This document shows, piece by piece, positions 17,024-27,337 of a stretch of 64,000 bases of DNA. Every line of letters starts with the position of its first letter. The first letter of the stretch is position 1. The DNA lies in the NCBI GenBank assembly GCA_026990035.1, contig JALSIM010000030.1, positions 62,001-126,000 of the forward strand, read 5' to 3'. The DNA comes from Alphaproteobacteria bacterium (GTDB taxonomy: Bacteria; Pseudomonadota; Alphaproteobacteria; Geminicoccales; Geminicoccaceae). The notes under the pieces were generated by a model, which worked only from the letters and a program-made list of their open reading frames with translations, was not told the origin of the DNA and ran no database searches. A program made the translations under genes and the position numbers.

Positions 17024-18472
17024 TCATTCGATGACGAACCCCGCGCCACCGACCAGCCGCGGCGCCTCGGCCACGGCACTCGCTCCCCGGCCCGGTGCGA
17101 GCCGGCGGCCGGCGAGGCGTCCCTGCAGGAGGCGCTCGATCTCGCTCGGCTGGCGCAACCCGTCGACCGGCGTCGCGAGTCGCTGCGCTGCCGGCTGGAC
17201 GAGATAGGGCGTGACGATGATCACCAGCTCCGATTCCTCGCGCTGGAAACGGGTGGAGCGAAACAGCGGTCCGAGTATCGGCAGATCGCCGAGACCCGGG
17301 AACTTCTCGAGGCTGCTCTTGGTCGAACTCGAGATCAGCCCGCCGATGGCGAAACTCTGGCCGCTCGCCAGTTCCACGGTGGTCTCGGCGCGCCGGGTGG
17401 CCAGCGCCGGCACCCGGATGTTCTGCAGGACGATGGCGCCGTTCTCGCTGAGATCGCTGACCTCGGGGCGGACCCGCAGACTGATCCGGCCGCCCGAAAG
17501 CACGGTCGGGGTGAAGGCGAGGCTGACACCGAACTGCTTGAACTGGATCTCGATGTCGTTGTCGTCCACCCCCACCGGAATCGGGAACTCGCCTCCGGCG
17601 AGAAACGCCGCGGTCTCGCCCGAAAGCGCGGTGAGATTGGGCTCGGCCAGCACCGTCAGGAACCCCTCCCGCTCGAGAGCGTCGACCAGCCCGTTGATGT
17701 CGATGTCGCCGTTGCTGAACCGCCCGGTGAGAGCGCCGGCCGGACCGTTGTCGTCGGTCAGACGCGAGAACGGCAGGCCGCCGTCGGCGAAGGCCCGGCC
17801 CGACGCCAGCCCGAAAAGGAAGTCGCCCGGGGCCATCGCGGCGTCCCAGTTGATCCCGAACAGCCGGGTGACCTCGCGCGACACCTCGGCGACCCGCACG
17901 TGCAGGCTGACCTGGGTCGGTGCCGTCACCCGCAGCCGGTTGACGAGGGCTTCCTTCTCGCCGAGGAAGCGGGACACGAGCTGGCGCACGTCTTCCGCCT
18001 CGGCGGGGTCGGCCACCGCGCCCTGGATGATGATCCCGCCGTCCACCGACGCGACACGGACATCGGCCCCCGGGACGATCTCGCGCAGGGCGGCGCGCAG
18101 CCGCGTCATGGCGTGCTCCACCCGGACCTCGCGCCGGAGCAGGACCCGGTCCTCGCCGTCGACCGCGTACACCGTGGTGGAGCCGGCCCGCTTGCCCAGC
18201 AGATAGACCAGACCCGGCGAGTGGACCTGGACGTCGGCGATCTCGGGATCGGCGACGAACACGCTGCTGGCGCTGCCGGACAGCCGCAGCAGCTCGCCGC
18301 GACGGACCTCGATCACGAGCGGCTTCCCCGTCTCGCGGGCCGCCGGTTCCGCCGACGGGCGCGACAGCGCCGAGGCGACGGGCGTCTGTGCCGCGCCTTC
18401 ACCGGTCGCCAGCGCCCCGAGGAGAAGAGCCGCGAGCGTTCGCATCACGAGTTGCCGACCGTGGACGATCAT
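17024..18472 (-). CDS. cpaC: Flp/Tad pilus secretin CpaC (RcpA)
   Basis: A 482-residue outer-membrane secretin forming the pore for the Flp pilus. After a signal peptide (LAALLLGALATGEGAAQ) come a pilus-assembly N domain (RRGELLRLSGSASSVFVADP, YLLGKRAGSTTVYAVDGEDR), a BON-like part (GIIIQGAVADPAEAEDVRQL) and the secretin domain with VLAEPNLTALSGETAAFLAG, GVSLAFTPTVLSGGRISLRV and the closing GDLPILGPLFRSTRFQREES. The ATG at 18472 has GGGGAG nine bases upstream and overlaps the cpaB stop by 4 bp; an inner ATG at 18445 is possible. The family and position in the operon agree. Confidence 0.95.
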   Translation of the reverse strand: MIVHGRQLVMRTLAALLLGALATGEGAAQTPVASALSRPSAEPAARETGKPLVIEVRRGELLRLSGSASSVFVADPEIADVQVHSPGLVYLLGKRAGSTTVYAVDGEDRVLLRREVRVEHAMTRLRAALREIVPGADVRVASVDGGIIIQGAVADPAEAEDVRQLVSRFLGEKEALVNRLRVTAPTQVSLHVRVAEVSREVTRLFGINWDAAMAPGDFLFGLASGRAFADGGLPFSRLTDDNGPAGALTGRFSNGDIDINGLVDALEREGFLTVLAEPNLTALSGETAAFLAGGEFPIPVGVDDNDIEIQFKQFGVSLAFTPTVLSGGRISLRVRPEVSDLSENGAIVLQNIRVPALATRRAETTVELASGQSFAIGGLISSSTKSSLEKFPGLGDLPILGPLFRSTRFQREESELVIIVTPYLVQPAAQRLATPVDGLRQPSEIERLLQGRLAGRRLAPGRGASAVAEAPRLVGGAGFVIE

Positions 18473-19335
18473 GGCGACATGCTCCCCTTGCCGGGTACCC
18501 GAGCGGCTTCGGACCCTCGGAAGACGGCGACACTCCGGCTCGCGCCCCGTGCCCGGCTGACTTCGCTGTCCCAGATCGGGGTGTCGCCGGCGGATTCGGC
18601 AGTCGCACCGAGCCTTTCGCCCTCGGCGGGGCGGGCCAGACTGCGCAGGCCGAGCCACAGCTTGCCCAGTTCGAGGGCGAGAGCCAGCCGGCGGGCGCCC
18701 TCCGGCGTCACCTCGAGGGTCGCCGTGCGGATCTTCGGCGACAGCTCGTCCGCGCCCTCGGCGGCGGTGCTCAGCCGTTGCCCGACGGCGATCACCCGCA
18801 CGTCGCGAAGGACCGTTTCGGCCACGAACCGCTCCTGGCCGCCGCCCCCTTCGACCTCCAGCGCCTGGGTCAGGAGCACGTCGACCCGGTCCCCGGGGAA
18901 GATCAGACCCGTGGATCCGGACGCCTGGTCAACGGGCACCGACACCGCCTGCATCCCTGGTTCCAGCACCGCGGCGAGGAAACCGCGTTCCCCGGGTCGC
19001 ACGACGGCGCTCCGGGTAACGGGATCACCCTCCTCGAGCGGCCTGCGGACCACCGCGCCGGCGAGATCGGCCGGATCGACGGCACCCTTCTCGAAATAGC
19101 TGTCGGGGAGATCGACATCGGGCCAGACCTGCCAGCGCAAGGCCCCCTGCGTGACGAAACTCCCCTGTGCCAGCCGGCGGGCCGCGACCAGGACCCGCTT
19201 GGTGGCCGGCTCGACCTTCTCGGCCCGCACGACCGCCGGTCGACGCTGACCTTCGACCCAGCTTCGCGCCAGATAGGCGGTGGCACCGGCGGCGACCAGA
19301 GCGAGAACCAACAGCAGCATTCGGCGGGCGAGCAT
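18469..19335 (-). CDS. cpaB: Flp pilus assembly protein CpaB (RcpC), SAF domain
   Basis: A 288-residue periplasmic protein with an N-terminal membrane anchor (LLLVLALVAAGATAYLARSW). It has a SAF/RcpC domain at residues about 45-190, with RLAQGSFVTQGALRWQVWPD and VRRPLEEGDPVTRSAVV. The FPGDRVDVLLTQ block is the best-conserved RcpC motif. The C-terminal tail is low-complexity and ends in a short Ser/Gly-rich stretch. In related loci CpaB stabilises or gates the secretin. It lies 18 bp downstream of cpaA and overlaps cpaC by 4 bp. Confidence 0.93.
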   Translation of the reverse strand: MLARRMLLLVLALVAAGATAYLARSWVEGQRRPAVVRAEKVEPATKRVLVAARRLAQGSFVTQGALRWQVWPDVDLPDSYFEKGAVDPADLAGAVVRRPLEEGDPVTRSAVVRPGERGFLAAVLEPGMQAVSVPVDQASGSTGLIFPGDRVDVLLTQALEVEGGGGQERFVAETVLRDVRVIAVGQRLSTAAEGADELSPKIRTATLEVTPEGARRLALALELGKLWLGLRSLARPAEGERLGATAESAGDTPIWDSEVSRARGASRSVAVFRGSEAARVPGKGSMSP

Positions 19336-19353
19336 GGCGCCTTCCTCGGTTGA

Positions 19354-19887
19354 TCAGGAAATCCCGGGAGCCGGGAAACGCTGGACCCAGATCCACAGCC
19401 CGCCACCGGCGAGGGCGACCCCGTAGGGCACCCCGCGAGGGGCGAGCGCCAGCCTGGCGGCGACGCCGCCGGCGGGACGCAGCCCGAGGGCCGACAGCGA
19501 GGCGAGAACGACGGCCAGCCGCTGGGCGAACCAGGGCCGGAGCAGGACCCCGAGGGCCACGATTCCGCCGGCGAGGGTGGTCACCAGCAGGAGCTCCGGC
19601 AGATCCGACAGGCCGGCCCAGAAGGCCAAGGCGGTCGCGAACTTGACGTCGCCGCCGCCGAGCCAGCCCCGCGACCAGAACCAGCCGAGCGGCACCAGCA
19701 CCAGGAGGCCGGCGGCGAGGGGGGCCCATATCCGGGCGGGTGCCTGACCGAACTGCCAAGCGAGGGCCAGGACCGCGACCAGCGCGCAGAGACGGTTGGA
19801 GAGGCGCCGGCTGGTGAGATCGGTGAACGCCGCGTAGAGGAGCAATCCGGGGATCGCTGCCGCGAGAATGTCACCTGTTCCGCTCAC
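19354..19887 (-). CDS. cpaA: Prepilin peptidase CpaA (TadV), A24 family
   Basis: A 177-residue aspartic protease of the inner membrane that removes the leader from Flp prepilin. The two catalytic Asp of A24 peptidases are in FTDLTSRRLSN and in the GxGD-like motif GGGDVKFATALAFWAG. Several hydrophobic helices make up the rest. It lacks the N-terminal methylase domain of PilD, as expected of TadV. The GTG start at 19887 has GGAGG eight bases upstream. A longer GTG start at 19929 is not preceded by a ribosome site and would lie inside the hairpin at 19923-19952. It lies between flp and cpaB. Confidence 0.93.
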   Translation of the reverse strand: MSGTGDILAAAIPGLLLYAAFTDLTSRRLSNRLCALVAVLALAWQFGQAPARIWAPLAAGLLVLVPLGWFWSRGWLGGGDVKFATALAFWAGLSDLPELLLVTTLAGGIVALGVLLRPWFAQRLAVVLASLSALGLRPAGGVAARLALAPRGVPYGVALAGGGLWIWVQRFPAPGIS

Positions 19888-19922
19888 CGGCCGTGCCTCC
19901 GATCTCCTGCGAGGGCAGCGAC

Positions 19923-19997
19923 GGACCACCGACCCCTCGGAACCGGTGGTCCGCCACGTACAAGCGGTGGACGCCCCGTCCGGCGAACCGGCGGGGC
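19923..19997 (-). terminator. Two adjacent hairpins between flp and cpaA (possible partial terminator or processing site)
   Basis: Reading from flp towards cpaA, the first inverted repeat (19973-19997) pairs GCCCCG-T-CCGG with CCGG-CGGGGC around a CGAA loop, with one unpaired base. The second (19923-19952) is a perfect 9 bp stem, GGACCACCG with CGGTGGTCC. Neither has a U-tract. In Flp loci such structures often let the pilin be made in excess over the assembly proteins; that role is inferred here. Confidence 0.5.
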
Positions 19998-20012
19998 ACC
20001 CGACGACAGAGA

Positions 20013-20201
20013 TCAGCTGCCGCCGCCGCCGCCACCGCCACCGCCGAGCTCGTCGGAGACGGTCTGGAAGGTGGCGGTCAGGTTGTCACCGAGGGTCGTC
20101 AGAATGCCGATGATCGCCACCGAAACGAGGGCGGCGATGAGGCCGTACTCGATGGCCGTCGCACCCTGCTCGTCACGGATGAACTTCTTGAGCGTTCGCA
20201 T
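20013..20201 (-). CDS. flp: Flp family type IVb prepilin with poly-glycine tail
   Basis: A 62-residue major pilin of the Tad pilus. The short leader MRTLKKFIRDEQGATAIEYG contains the cleavage site after Gly13 (EQG/ATAIEYG), with Glu5 and Tyr6 of the mature protein, the Flp signature. One hydrophobic helix (LIAALVSVAIIGILTTLG) follows, then TATFQTVSDEL and a C-terminal run of nine Gly and a Ser. The ATG at 20201 has AGGAG eight bases upstream; an upstream in-frame ATG is not needed. It is the first gene of the pilus operon. The Gly tract is coded by repeated GGN triplets and so could vary in length. Confidence 0.95.
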   Translation of the reverse strand: MRTLKKFIRDEQGATAIEYGLIAALVSVAIIGILTTLGDNLTATFQTVSDELGGGGGGGGGS

Positions 20202-21705
<1,504 letters not shown>

Positions 21706-21844
21706 GGGACCATCCGGACCCCGGCGCCGGGCCGTCGCACGCGCCGCGCTTGCCGGCGCCCGGCGCCTGCCCTTGAATGGTCGATATCACCCGGGCCTCC
21801 GGCGCCGGTGCCGGACGGTCCGACAGCCCACGGGAGGAGCGACG

Positions 21845-22570
21845 ATGGCACGGACGGCTCTGGTCACGGGCGGCACCCGCGGCATCGGTGCGGCGATCTC
21901 CATCGCCCTCGGGGAAGCGGGCTACGAAGTCGCCGCCAACTACCATGGCAACGAGGAGGCCGCGCGCAATTTCCGGGAAGCCACCGGCATCCCGGTGTTC
22001 CGCTTCGATGTCGCCGACTTCGGATCCTGCCGCGACGGCGTGGCGGCGGTGGAAGCGGAGCTCGGACCCGTCGATATCCTCGTCAACAACGCCGGCATCA
22101 CCCGCGACGCCGCCTTCCACAAGATGAGCCCCGAGCAGTGGCGGGCGGTGATCTCCACCAATCTCGATTCCCTCTTCAACGTCACCCGTCAGGTGATCGA
22201 GGGCATGCGCCAGCGCGGCTTCGGGCGGATCATCAACATCTCCTCGGTGAACGGTCAGAAGGGGCAGTTCGGACAGAGCAACTATTCCGCCGCCAAGGCC
22301 GGGGTGCTCGGCTTCACCAAGGCCCTGGCCCTCGAGAACGCGAAGAAGGGAATCACCGTCAATGCCGTGGCACCGGGCTACATCGCCACCGAGATGGTGA
22401 TGGCGGTCCCCGAAAAGGTCCTCGAGGAAGTGATCCTGCCGCAGATCCCGGTGGGCCGTCTCGGTGAGCCGGAAGAGGTGGCCCGCTGCGTCGTGTTCCT
22501 CGCCAGCGAGCAAGCCGGCTTCATCACCGGCGCCACCCTGACCGCCAACGGCGGCCAGTACATGATCTGA
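21845..22570 (+). CDS. phaB: Acetoacetyl-CoA reductase
   Basis: A 241-residue NADPH-dependent short-chain dehydrogenase reducing acetoacetyl-CoA to (R)-3-hydroxybutyryl-CoA. The cofactor motif is [12 protein letters not shown], and NNAG appears in [18 protein letters not shown]. The catalytic Ser, Tyr and Lys lie in [20 protein letters not shown] and the following [10 protein letters not shown] is a hallmark of PhaB as against FabG. A GGGAGGAG ribosome site precedes the ATG. With phaA it makes the monomer-forming half of the PHB pathway. Confidence 0.97.
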   Translation: MARTALVTGGTRGIGAAISIALGEAGYEVAANYHGNEEAARNFREATGIPVFRFDVADFGSCRDGVAAVEAELGPVDILVNNAGITRDAAFHKMSPEQWRAVISTNLDSLFNVTRQVIEGMRQRGFGRIINISSVNGQKGQFGQSNYSAAKAGVLGFTKALALENAKKGITVNAVAPGYIATEMVMAVPEKVLEEVILPQIPVGRLGEPEEVARCVVFLASEQAGFITGATLTANGGQYMI

Positions 22571-22601
22571 CCGGCGATCCGACCGCGAACCGCATCGCCG
22601 G
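22571..22601 (+). terminator. Inverted repeat just after phaB
   Basis: A perfect 8 bp stem, CCGGCGAT (22571-22578) with ATCGCCGG (22594-22601), begins directly after the phaB stop. There is no T-run, so it is only a candidate terminator. Confidence 0.35.
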
Positions 22602-22677
22602 CGATCCGAGCGCGCCCTCCGCGCTTCCCTTCCGCCGAGGCGACGGCTAATCCGTGCCCCGGAAAGGGGAGTCCGCC

Positions 22678-24204
22678 ATGAACCTCGCCCAGCTCTTCGC
22701 CAGGAACGCCCGGCGTGCAGCCGACCGGCCGGCCGTGGCTCTGGGCACGCGCCCCGTCTCGACCCACGCCGATCTCTGCCGACGGGCCGCCCGTCTCGCC
22801 GGCGCCATGGGCGAACGCTTCCATCTCCGACAGGGCGATCGGGTCGCCATCTTCGCCCGCAACCTCCCGGAATACGTCGAGATCCTCCTGGCCTGCTGGT
22901 GGGGCGGGTTCGCCGCCGTACCGGTGAACGCCAAACTGCACCCCCGGGAGCTCGGCTGGATCCTCGAGCATTCCGCCGCCGCTCTTCTGTTCGCGGACGA
23001 GGATCTCGCCGCCGGCCTCGGCGAGGCGCCGGCCGGGCTGCGCGAAACCCCGATCATCGGCAGCGCCGCCTACCGACGCCTGCTCGAAGCCGAGCCCGCC
23101 TCTCTCGTTCCGGTGGATCCGGATGCGCTGGCCTGGCTTTTCTACACCTCGGGCACGACCGGGCGTCCGAAGGGGGCGATGATCACCCATCGCAATCTGC
23201 GGGCGATGACCTACGCCTACTTCATCGACGTCGACACCATCGCCCCGGGAGAGGCGATCGTCCATGCCGCCCCCATGTCGCACGGTTCGGGGCTCTACAT
23301 CCTGCCCCACGCGGCCGCCGGTGCCGTGCAGGTGATACCCGAGAGTGGCGGCTTCGATCCCGCCGAGGTCTTCGCGCTGCTGCCGCAGTGGCCGGGCAGC
23401 ACCCTGTTCGCCGCCCCGACGATGGTCCGGCGGCTCACCGAGCATGCGCGCGAGCGGGACGTGGAAACGACCGCCCTCAAGACCATCGTCTACGGCGGCG
23501 CCCCCATGTATCTCGCCGATCTCGACGCCGCGCACGAAGTCTTCGGCTTCCGGCTCGCCCAGATCTATGGTCAGGGCGAAAGCCCGATGACCATCACCGC
23601 CCTCGACAAGCGGGCTCATGCCGCCACCGACCATCCGCGGTGGCGGGAGCGTCTGCGATCGGCCGGCACCCCGCAGACCGTCTGCGAGGTCGAGGTCGCC
23701 GACGAGGAAGGCCGGCCACGACCCGTGGGAGAGGTGGGCGAAGTGCGGGTCCGCGGCGACAGCGTGGTTCCCGGCTACTGGCGGGACCCCGAGGCCAGCC
23801 GCAGGACCATGGGTGACGGCTGGCTGCGGACCGGCGATCTCGGCGCCTTCGACGAGGACGGGTTCCTCTACATCAAGGACCGGTCGAAGGATCTGATCAT
23901 CTCCGGCGGGGCCAACATCTATCCGCGCGAGGTGGAGGACGTGCTGCTTTCCCATCCCGCCGTCCGCGAAGTGTCGGTGATCGGCGTTCCCGACCGCGAA
24001 TGGGGGGAGCGGGTGGTGGCCTGTGTGGTGACCGAACGGGAGGTCGGGGAAGCCGAGCTCGACGCCTGGTGTCTCGCCCGCATCGCCCGTTTCAAACGAC
24101 CGCGACGCTACCTCTTCCTCGAATCCCTGCCCAAGAACAACTACGGTAAGATCCTCAAGCGGGAGCTGCGGGCCCGGGCGACCGCCGGGGGAAAGCCCGG
24201 CTGA
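22678..24204 (+). CDS. AMP-dependent acyl-CoA synthetase/ligase
   Basis: A 508-residue ANL-family enzyme activating a carboxylic acid to its CoA thioester through an acyl-AMP. Adenylation motifs are present: FYTSGTTGRPKGAMITHRNL, YGQGESPMT (in place of the usual YGxTE), the Asp in LRTGDLGAFDEDGFLYIKDR, and the hinge and catalytic Lys in RSKDLIISGGANIYPREVED and LPKNNYGKILKREL. All key residues are there. The ATG has AAGGGGAG seven bases upstream. It lies between phaB and a TTT transporter on the same strand, so the transported acid may be its substrate; this is inference. Confidence 0.9.
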   Translation: MNLAQLFARNARRAADRPAVALGTRPVSTHADLCRRAARLAGAMGERFHLRQGDRVAIFARNLPEYVEILLACWWGGFAAVPVNAKLHPRELGWILEHSAAALLFADEDLAAGLGEAPAGLRETPIIGSAAYRRLLEAEPASLVPVDPDALAWLFYTSGTTGRPKGAMITHRNLRAMTYAYFIDVDTIAPGEAIVHAAPMSHGSGLYILPHAAAGAVQVIPESGGFDPAEVFALLPQWPGSTLFAAPTMVRRLTEHARERDVETTALKTIVYGGAPMYLADLDAAHEVFGFRLAQIYGQGESPMTITALDKRAHAATDHPRWRERLRSAGTPQTVCEVEVADEEGRPRPVGEVGEVRVRGDSVVPGYWRDPEASRRTMGDGWLRTGDLGAFDEDGFLYIKDRSKDLIISGGANIYPREVEDVLLSHPAVREVSVIGVPDREWGERVVACVVTEREVGEAELDAWCLARIARFKRPRRYLFLESLPKNNYGKILKRELRARATAGGKPG

Positions 24205-24215
24205 CGCCGCGCCCA

Positions 24216-24231
24216 GCGGCTTGCCAGCCGC
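24216..24231 (+). terminator. Short hairpin after the acyl-CoA ligase
   Basis: A 6 bp perfect stem, GCGGCT and AGCCGC around TGCC, lies 12 bp past the ligase stop. No T-run follows, so it is a weak candidate terminator separating the ligase from the transporter genes. Confidence 0.3.
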
Positions 24232-24311
24232 GGCCACGCCCCCCTAAGATCGGAACCGAACGTGCGGCATCCGGACAAGCCGCCGCATCGGAAAAGGGGA
24301 GGCCCGAAGCC

Positions 24312-25295
24312 ATGATCTCACGCCGAGCCGTTCTGGCAGCCGTCGCCACCGCGGTCGTGAGCGCCACCGGCGCCACCGCCGACGCCTATCCGGAACGTCC
24401 CATCACCCTGGTCGTGCCCTACGGCGCCGGCGGCGCCACCGACATCGCCGCCCGCAACATGACGGCGGTGACGCCGAAATACATCCCGGTGCCGATCCTG
24501 GTGGTCAACAAGACCGGTGCCGGAGGCGCCACCGGTACCGCCTTCGTGGCCAACGCCGTCGGCGACGGCTACACGATGATGGTGGCCCGGGTCGGCTCGC
24601 ACACCGTCAATCCGGCGATGAAGGCGAACCTTCCCTATTCGATCGACGACTTCCGCTACGTCGGCGTGTTCGAGATCAATCCCGTGGTCTGCGCCACCTC
24701 GCCCGAATCCGGAATCGATTCGATGGAGGCGCTGATCGCCGCGGTGAAAGCGCGGCCCGGCGAGATCACCTACAGCTCGTCGGGCGTCGGCTCGATGCTG
24801 CATCTCGCCGGGGTGCTGGTGCTCGATGCCTTCGGCATCGAGAACGCCACCCGGATGGTCACCCATCTCCCCTTCCGGGGTGGCGGCGAGGCCGCCCGTC
24901 AGGTGGTGGCCGGCAACGCCACCTTCATCTGCACCAATTCCTCGGCCCTGATGGGACACATCCAGAGCGGCGCCCTCCAACCGCTGATGGTCACCACCGC
25001 GGAACGTCTCGAGGGCGTCGACGCGCCGACCGCGGCCGAGCTGGGCAAGCCCGAGCTCGAGGTGCTGGTCGGCTGGAGCGGCATCGCCGGCCCCGCGGAT
25101 CTGGCGGACGAGGCTTACGACGCCTGGGTCGGCTGGCTCGGCCAGATCACGAAGGATGCCGAATTCCAGGAACGGATGGGGGCCCTCGGATCGATCGTGG
25201 TCAGCATGACTCCCGAGGAATCGGTTCAGTTCATCCGGCACCAGTACGAGGTGTTCCGCGCGCTCGTGGACAAGCTCGACATGCGCGTCGAGTGA
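24312..25295 (+). CDS. Tripartite tricarboxylate transporter substrate-binding protein (TctC family)
   Basis: A 327-residue periplasmic binding protein of the TTT class (Bug/TctC). The signal peptide ends at ATADA (about residue 25). Family features are YPERPITLVVPYGAGGATDI at the N-terminus of the mature protein, KTGAGGATGTAFVANAVGDG, and GEITYSSSGVGSMLHLAG. Such proteins bind carboxylates via two water-bridged loops. The TctB and TctA membrane parts follow with tight spacing, so this is a complete transporter. The ligand is unknown; the neighbouring nitrilase and acyl-CoA ligase are hints. Confidence 0.93.
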   Translation: MISRRAVLAAVATAVVSATGATADAYPERPITLVVPYGAGGATDIAARNMTAVTPKYIPVPILVVNKTGAGGATGTAFVANAVGDGYTMMVARVGSHTVNPAMKANLPYSIDDFRYVGVFEINPVVCATSPESGIDSMEALIAAVKARPGEITYSSSGVGSMLHLAGVLVLDAFGIENATRMVTHLPFRGGGEAARQVVAGNATFICTNSSALMGHIQSGALQPLMVTTAERLEGVDAPTAAELGKPELEVLVGWSGIAGPADLADEAYDAWVGWLGQITKDAEFQERMGALGSIVVSMTPEESVQFIRHQYEVFRALVDKLDMRVE

Positions 25296-25317
25296 TCGCG
25301 GCCCGCCGGCCGGCGAG

Positions 25318-25806
25318 ATGACGAGGAAGCGCCGTGAGCTGCTGCTGGGCGTCGGCGTGGCGGCCTTCGCGCTCCTTCTCCTGACGGTCGTCATCCCGCT
25401 CGGCATCCATGTGCCGAAGGCGGTCCGCGCCGCGGTCCTGTCGCCCGACCTCTGGCCGCGGGTGATCGCCGTGATGCTCCTGTTCCTCGGCACCGTCCTC
25501 GCCGTTCAGGCCCGGCTGGAACCGGAGACCGAGGGCGAGCTTCCGGGCGCCCCGTTCGATCCGGTCGCGGCCTCGCGGCTTTTCGCCACCCTCGCTCTCC
25601 TGCTCGCCTACTACTGGCTGGTGGGGCGGCTGGGCATCGTGCTCGCGAGCGGGATCGTCATTTTCGCCTGCGGGCTGTTCGGCCGCAGCCGGCATCCGCG
25701 GCTGCTGTTCGCCATCGCCCTCCTGCTGCCCCTGCTCCTCTGGGGCTTCTTCTACAAGATCGCCGGCATTCCGCTGCCCTCGGGCGACTGGGTGAACTGG
25801 CCGTGA
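25318..25806 (+). CDS. Tripartite tricarboxylate transporter small membrane protein (TctB family)
   Basis: A 162-residue four-helix membrane protein, the small subunit of the TTT transporter. Helices are visible at residues about 6-28 (LLLGVGVAAFALLLLTVVIP), 45-60, 80-100 and 108-150. The motif LSPDLWPRVIAVMLLFLGTV is characteristic of TctB. It starts 22 bp after tctC and its stop overlaps the GTG start of the large subunit by 4 bp, so the pair is translationally coupled. Confidence 0.88.
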   Translation: MTRKRRELLLGVGVAAFALLLLTVVIPLGIHVPKAVRAAVLSPDLWPRVIAVMLLFLGTVLAVQARLEPETEGELPGAPFDPVAASRLFATLALLLAYYWLVGRLGIVLASGIVIFACGLFGRSRHPRLLFAIALLLPLLLWGFFYKIAGIPLPSGDWVNWP

Positions 25807-27308
25807 ACGCCTGGGACGCCGCCTACTGGGCCTTCCAGACCATCGCCCAGGTGGAGGCGATCGCCGCCCTCGGCCTCGGCGTGGCGATCGGGGTCATCGT
25901 CGGCGCCGTGCCCGGGATGAGCGCCACCATGGGGGTGGCCCTCACCCTGCCCTTCACCTTCTCGCTGGAGCCGCTGGTCGGCATCCTGCTGCTCCTGGGC
26001 GTCTACAAGGGAGGCATCTTCGGCGGTTCGATCCCGGCCATCCTCATCAAGACGCCCGGCACCCCGGCTTCGAGCTGCACGGTTCTCGACGGCCATCCGC
26101 TGGCCGAGCGGGGCGAGGCCGGCAAGGCGCTCGAGATCGCCCTCTACGCCTCCTGCATCGCCGACATCGTCTCCAATCTGGCCCTCATCCTGTTCGCCGC
26201 CTGGCTCGCCGCCTTCGCCCTCAGTTTCGGGCCGCCCGAGTTCTTCACCCTCATTCTCTTCTCCCTCACCATCATCGCCGGCGTCTCCGGGGATTCCCTG
26301 ACCAAGGGACTCATCTCCGCCGCCTTCGGCCTGCTGGCGGCGACGGTCGGCCTCGATCTCGTGTACGGCACCGACCGTTTCATTTTCGGCCAGACCGAGC
26401 TGATGGCCGGGCTGAACTTCATTCCGGTGCTGATCGGCCTGTTCGCCCTGCCCGAAATCCTCGCATATCTGCGCCGCCCCACGGAGGCCGTCGGCAAGGT
26501 GATGGATCTCGGTCGTCATCATGTGAGCTGGCGGGAGTTCCGGCGTTGCCTCAGGAGCATCGGGCTCGGCAGCGCCATCGGTGTGGTGATGGGGGCGATC
26601 CCCGGCATCGGCGGTGCCCCCGCCGCCTTTCTCGCCTACAGCGAAGCCCGCCGCTTGAGCCCCGACCGCGAGCGCTTCGGGAAGGGCGAACTGGAGGGTG
26701 TGGCGGCTTCCGAAGCCGGCAACAACGGGGTGTGCGGCGCCACCCTCATTCCCCTGCTGGCGCTCGGCGTACCGGGAGATGTGATCACCGCCGTGATCCT
26801 CGGCGCCTTCATGGTCCACGGGCTGCAGCCGGGCCCGATCATGTTCCAGCAGAACATCGTCCTCATCTACGCCCTGTTCATGGGAATCATGCTGAGTTCG
26901 GTGTTCCTGTTCATCACCGGCAAGATCGCGATCCGGCTCTTCCGGAGGGTCGCCGACATCCCGAGATCGATCCTCTATCCGAGCGTGCTGGCGCTCTGTG
27001 TGTTCGGTGCCTATGCCATCAACAACACCATGTTCGACGTGCTGGTGATGTTCGCCACCGGACTGCTCGGATATTTCATGATGCGCACCGGCATTCCCGC
27101 CGCCCCCTTTCTCATCGCCTTCATCCTGGGGCCGATGCTGGAGGACAATTTCCGTCAGGCCATGCTCATGTCCCAGGGCGACTTCACGATCTTCCTGCGG
27201 AGCGGCATCACCTGGTTCTTCTGGGCGGCCACCGCCCTCAGCATCGGACTGATCGTCCGCCGCGGCCTGGCGGGCCGGCGCCCGGCGGCGCGATATTCCG
27301 GTCACTGA
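25803..27308 (+). CDS. Tripartite tricarboxylate transporter large membrane protein (TctA family)
   Basis: A 501-residue membrane protein with about 12 helices that carries out transport in the TTT system. Diagnostic motifs are GAVPGMSATMGVALTLPFTF, YKGGIFGGSIPAILIKTPGT and PASSCTVLDGHPLAERGEAG in the first half. In the second half are MGAIPGIGGAPAAFLAYSEA, ASEAGNNGVCGATLIPLLAL and GVPGDVITAVILGAFMVHGL. The internal symmetry of these two GxxPG blocks is typical. The GTG start overlaps tctB. It is followed by a nitrilase 29 bp later. Confidence 0.95.
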   Translation: MNAWDAAYWAFQTIAQVEAIAALGLGVAIGVIVGAVPGMSATMGVALTLPFTFSLEPLVGILLLLGVYKGGIFGGSIPAILIKTPGTPASSCTVLDGHPLAERGEAGKALEIALYASCIADIVSNLALILFAAWLAAFALSFGPPEFFTLILFSLTIIAGVSGDSLTKGLISAAFGLLAATVGLDLVYGTDRFIFGQTELMAGLNFIPVLIGLFALPEILAYLRRPTEAVGKVMDLGRHHVSWREFRRCLRSIGLGSAIGVVMGAIPGIGGAPAAFLAYSEARRLSPDRERFGKGELEGVAASEAGNNGVCGATLIPLLALGVPGDVITAVILGAFMVHGLQPGPIMFQQNIVLIYALFMGIMLSSVFLFITGKIAIRLFRRVADIPRSILYPSVLALCVFGAYAINNTMFDVLVMFATGLLGYFMMRTGIPAAPFLIAFILGPMLEDNFRQAMLMSQGDFTIFLRSGITWFFWAATALSIGLIVRRGLAGRRPAARYSGH

Positions 27309-27337
27309 GGTCGTCCGTCCGCATCGCGGAGTGTCCC

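Noticed and set aside
21723-21767. GGCGCCGGG/CCCGGCGCC repeat between phaA and phaB
   Set aside because: The 27 bp loop and very high GC make a chance pairing likely; both genes are probably co-transcribed, so it was not called a terminator.
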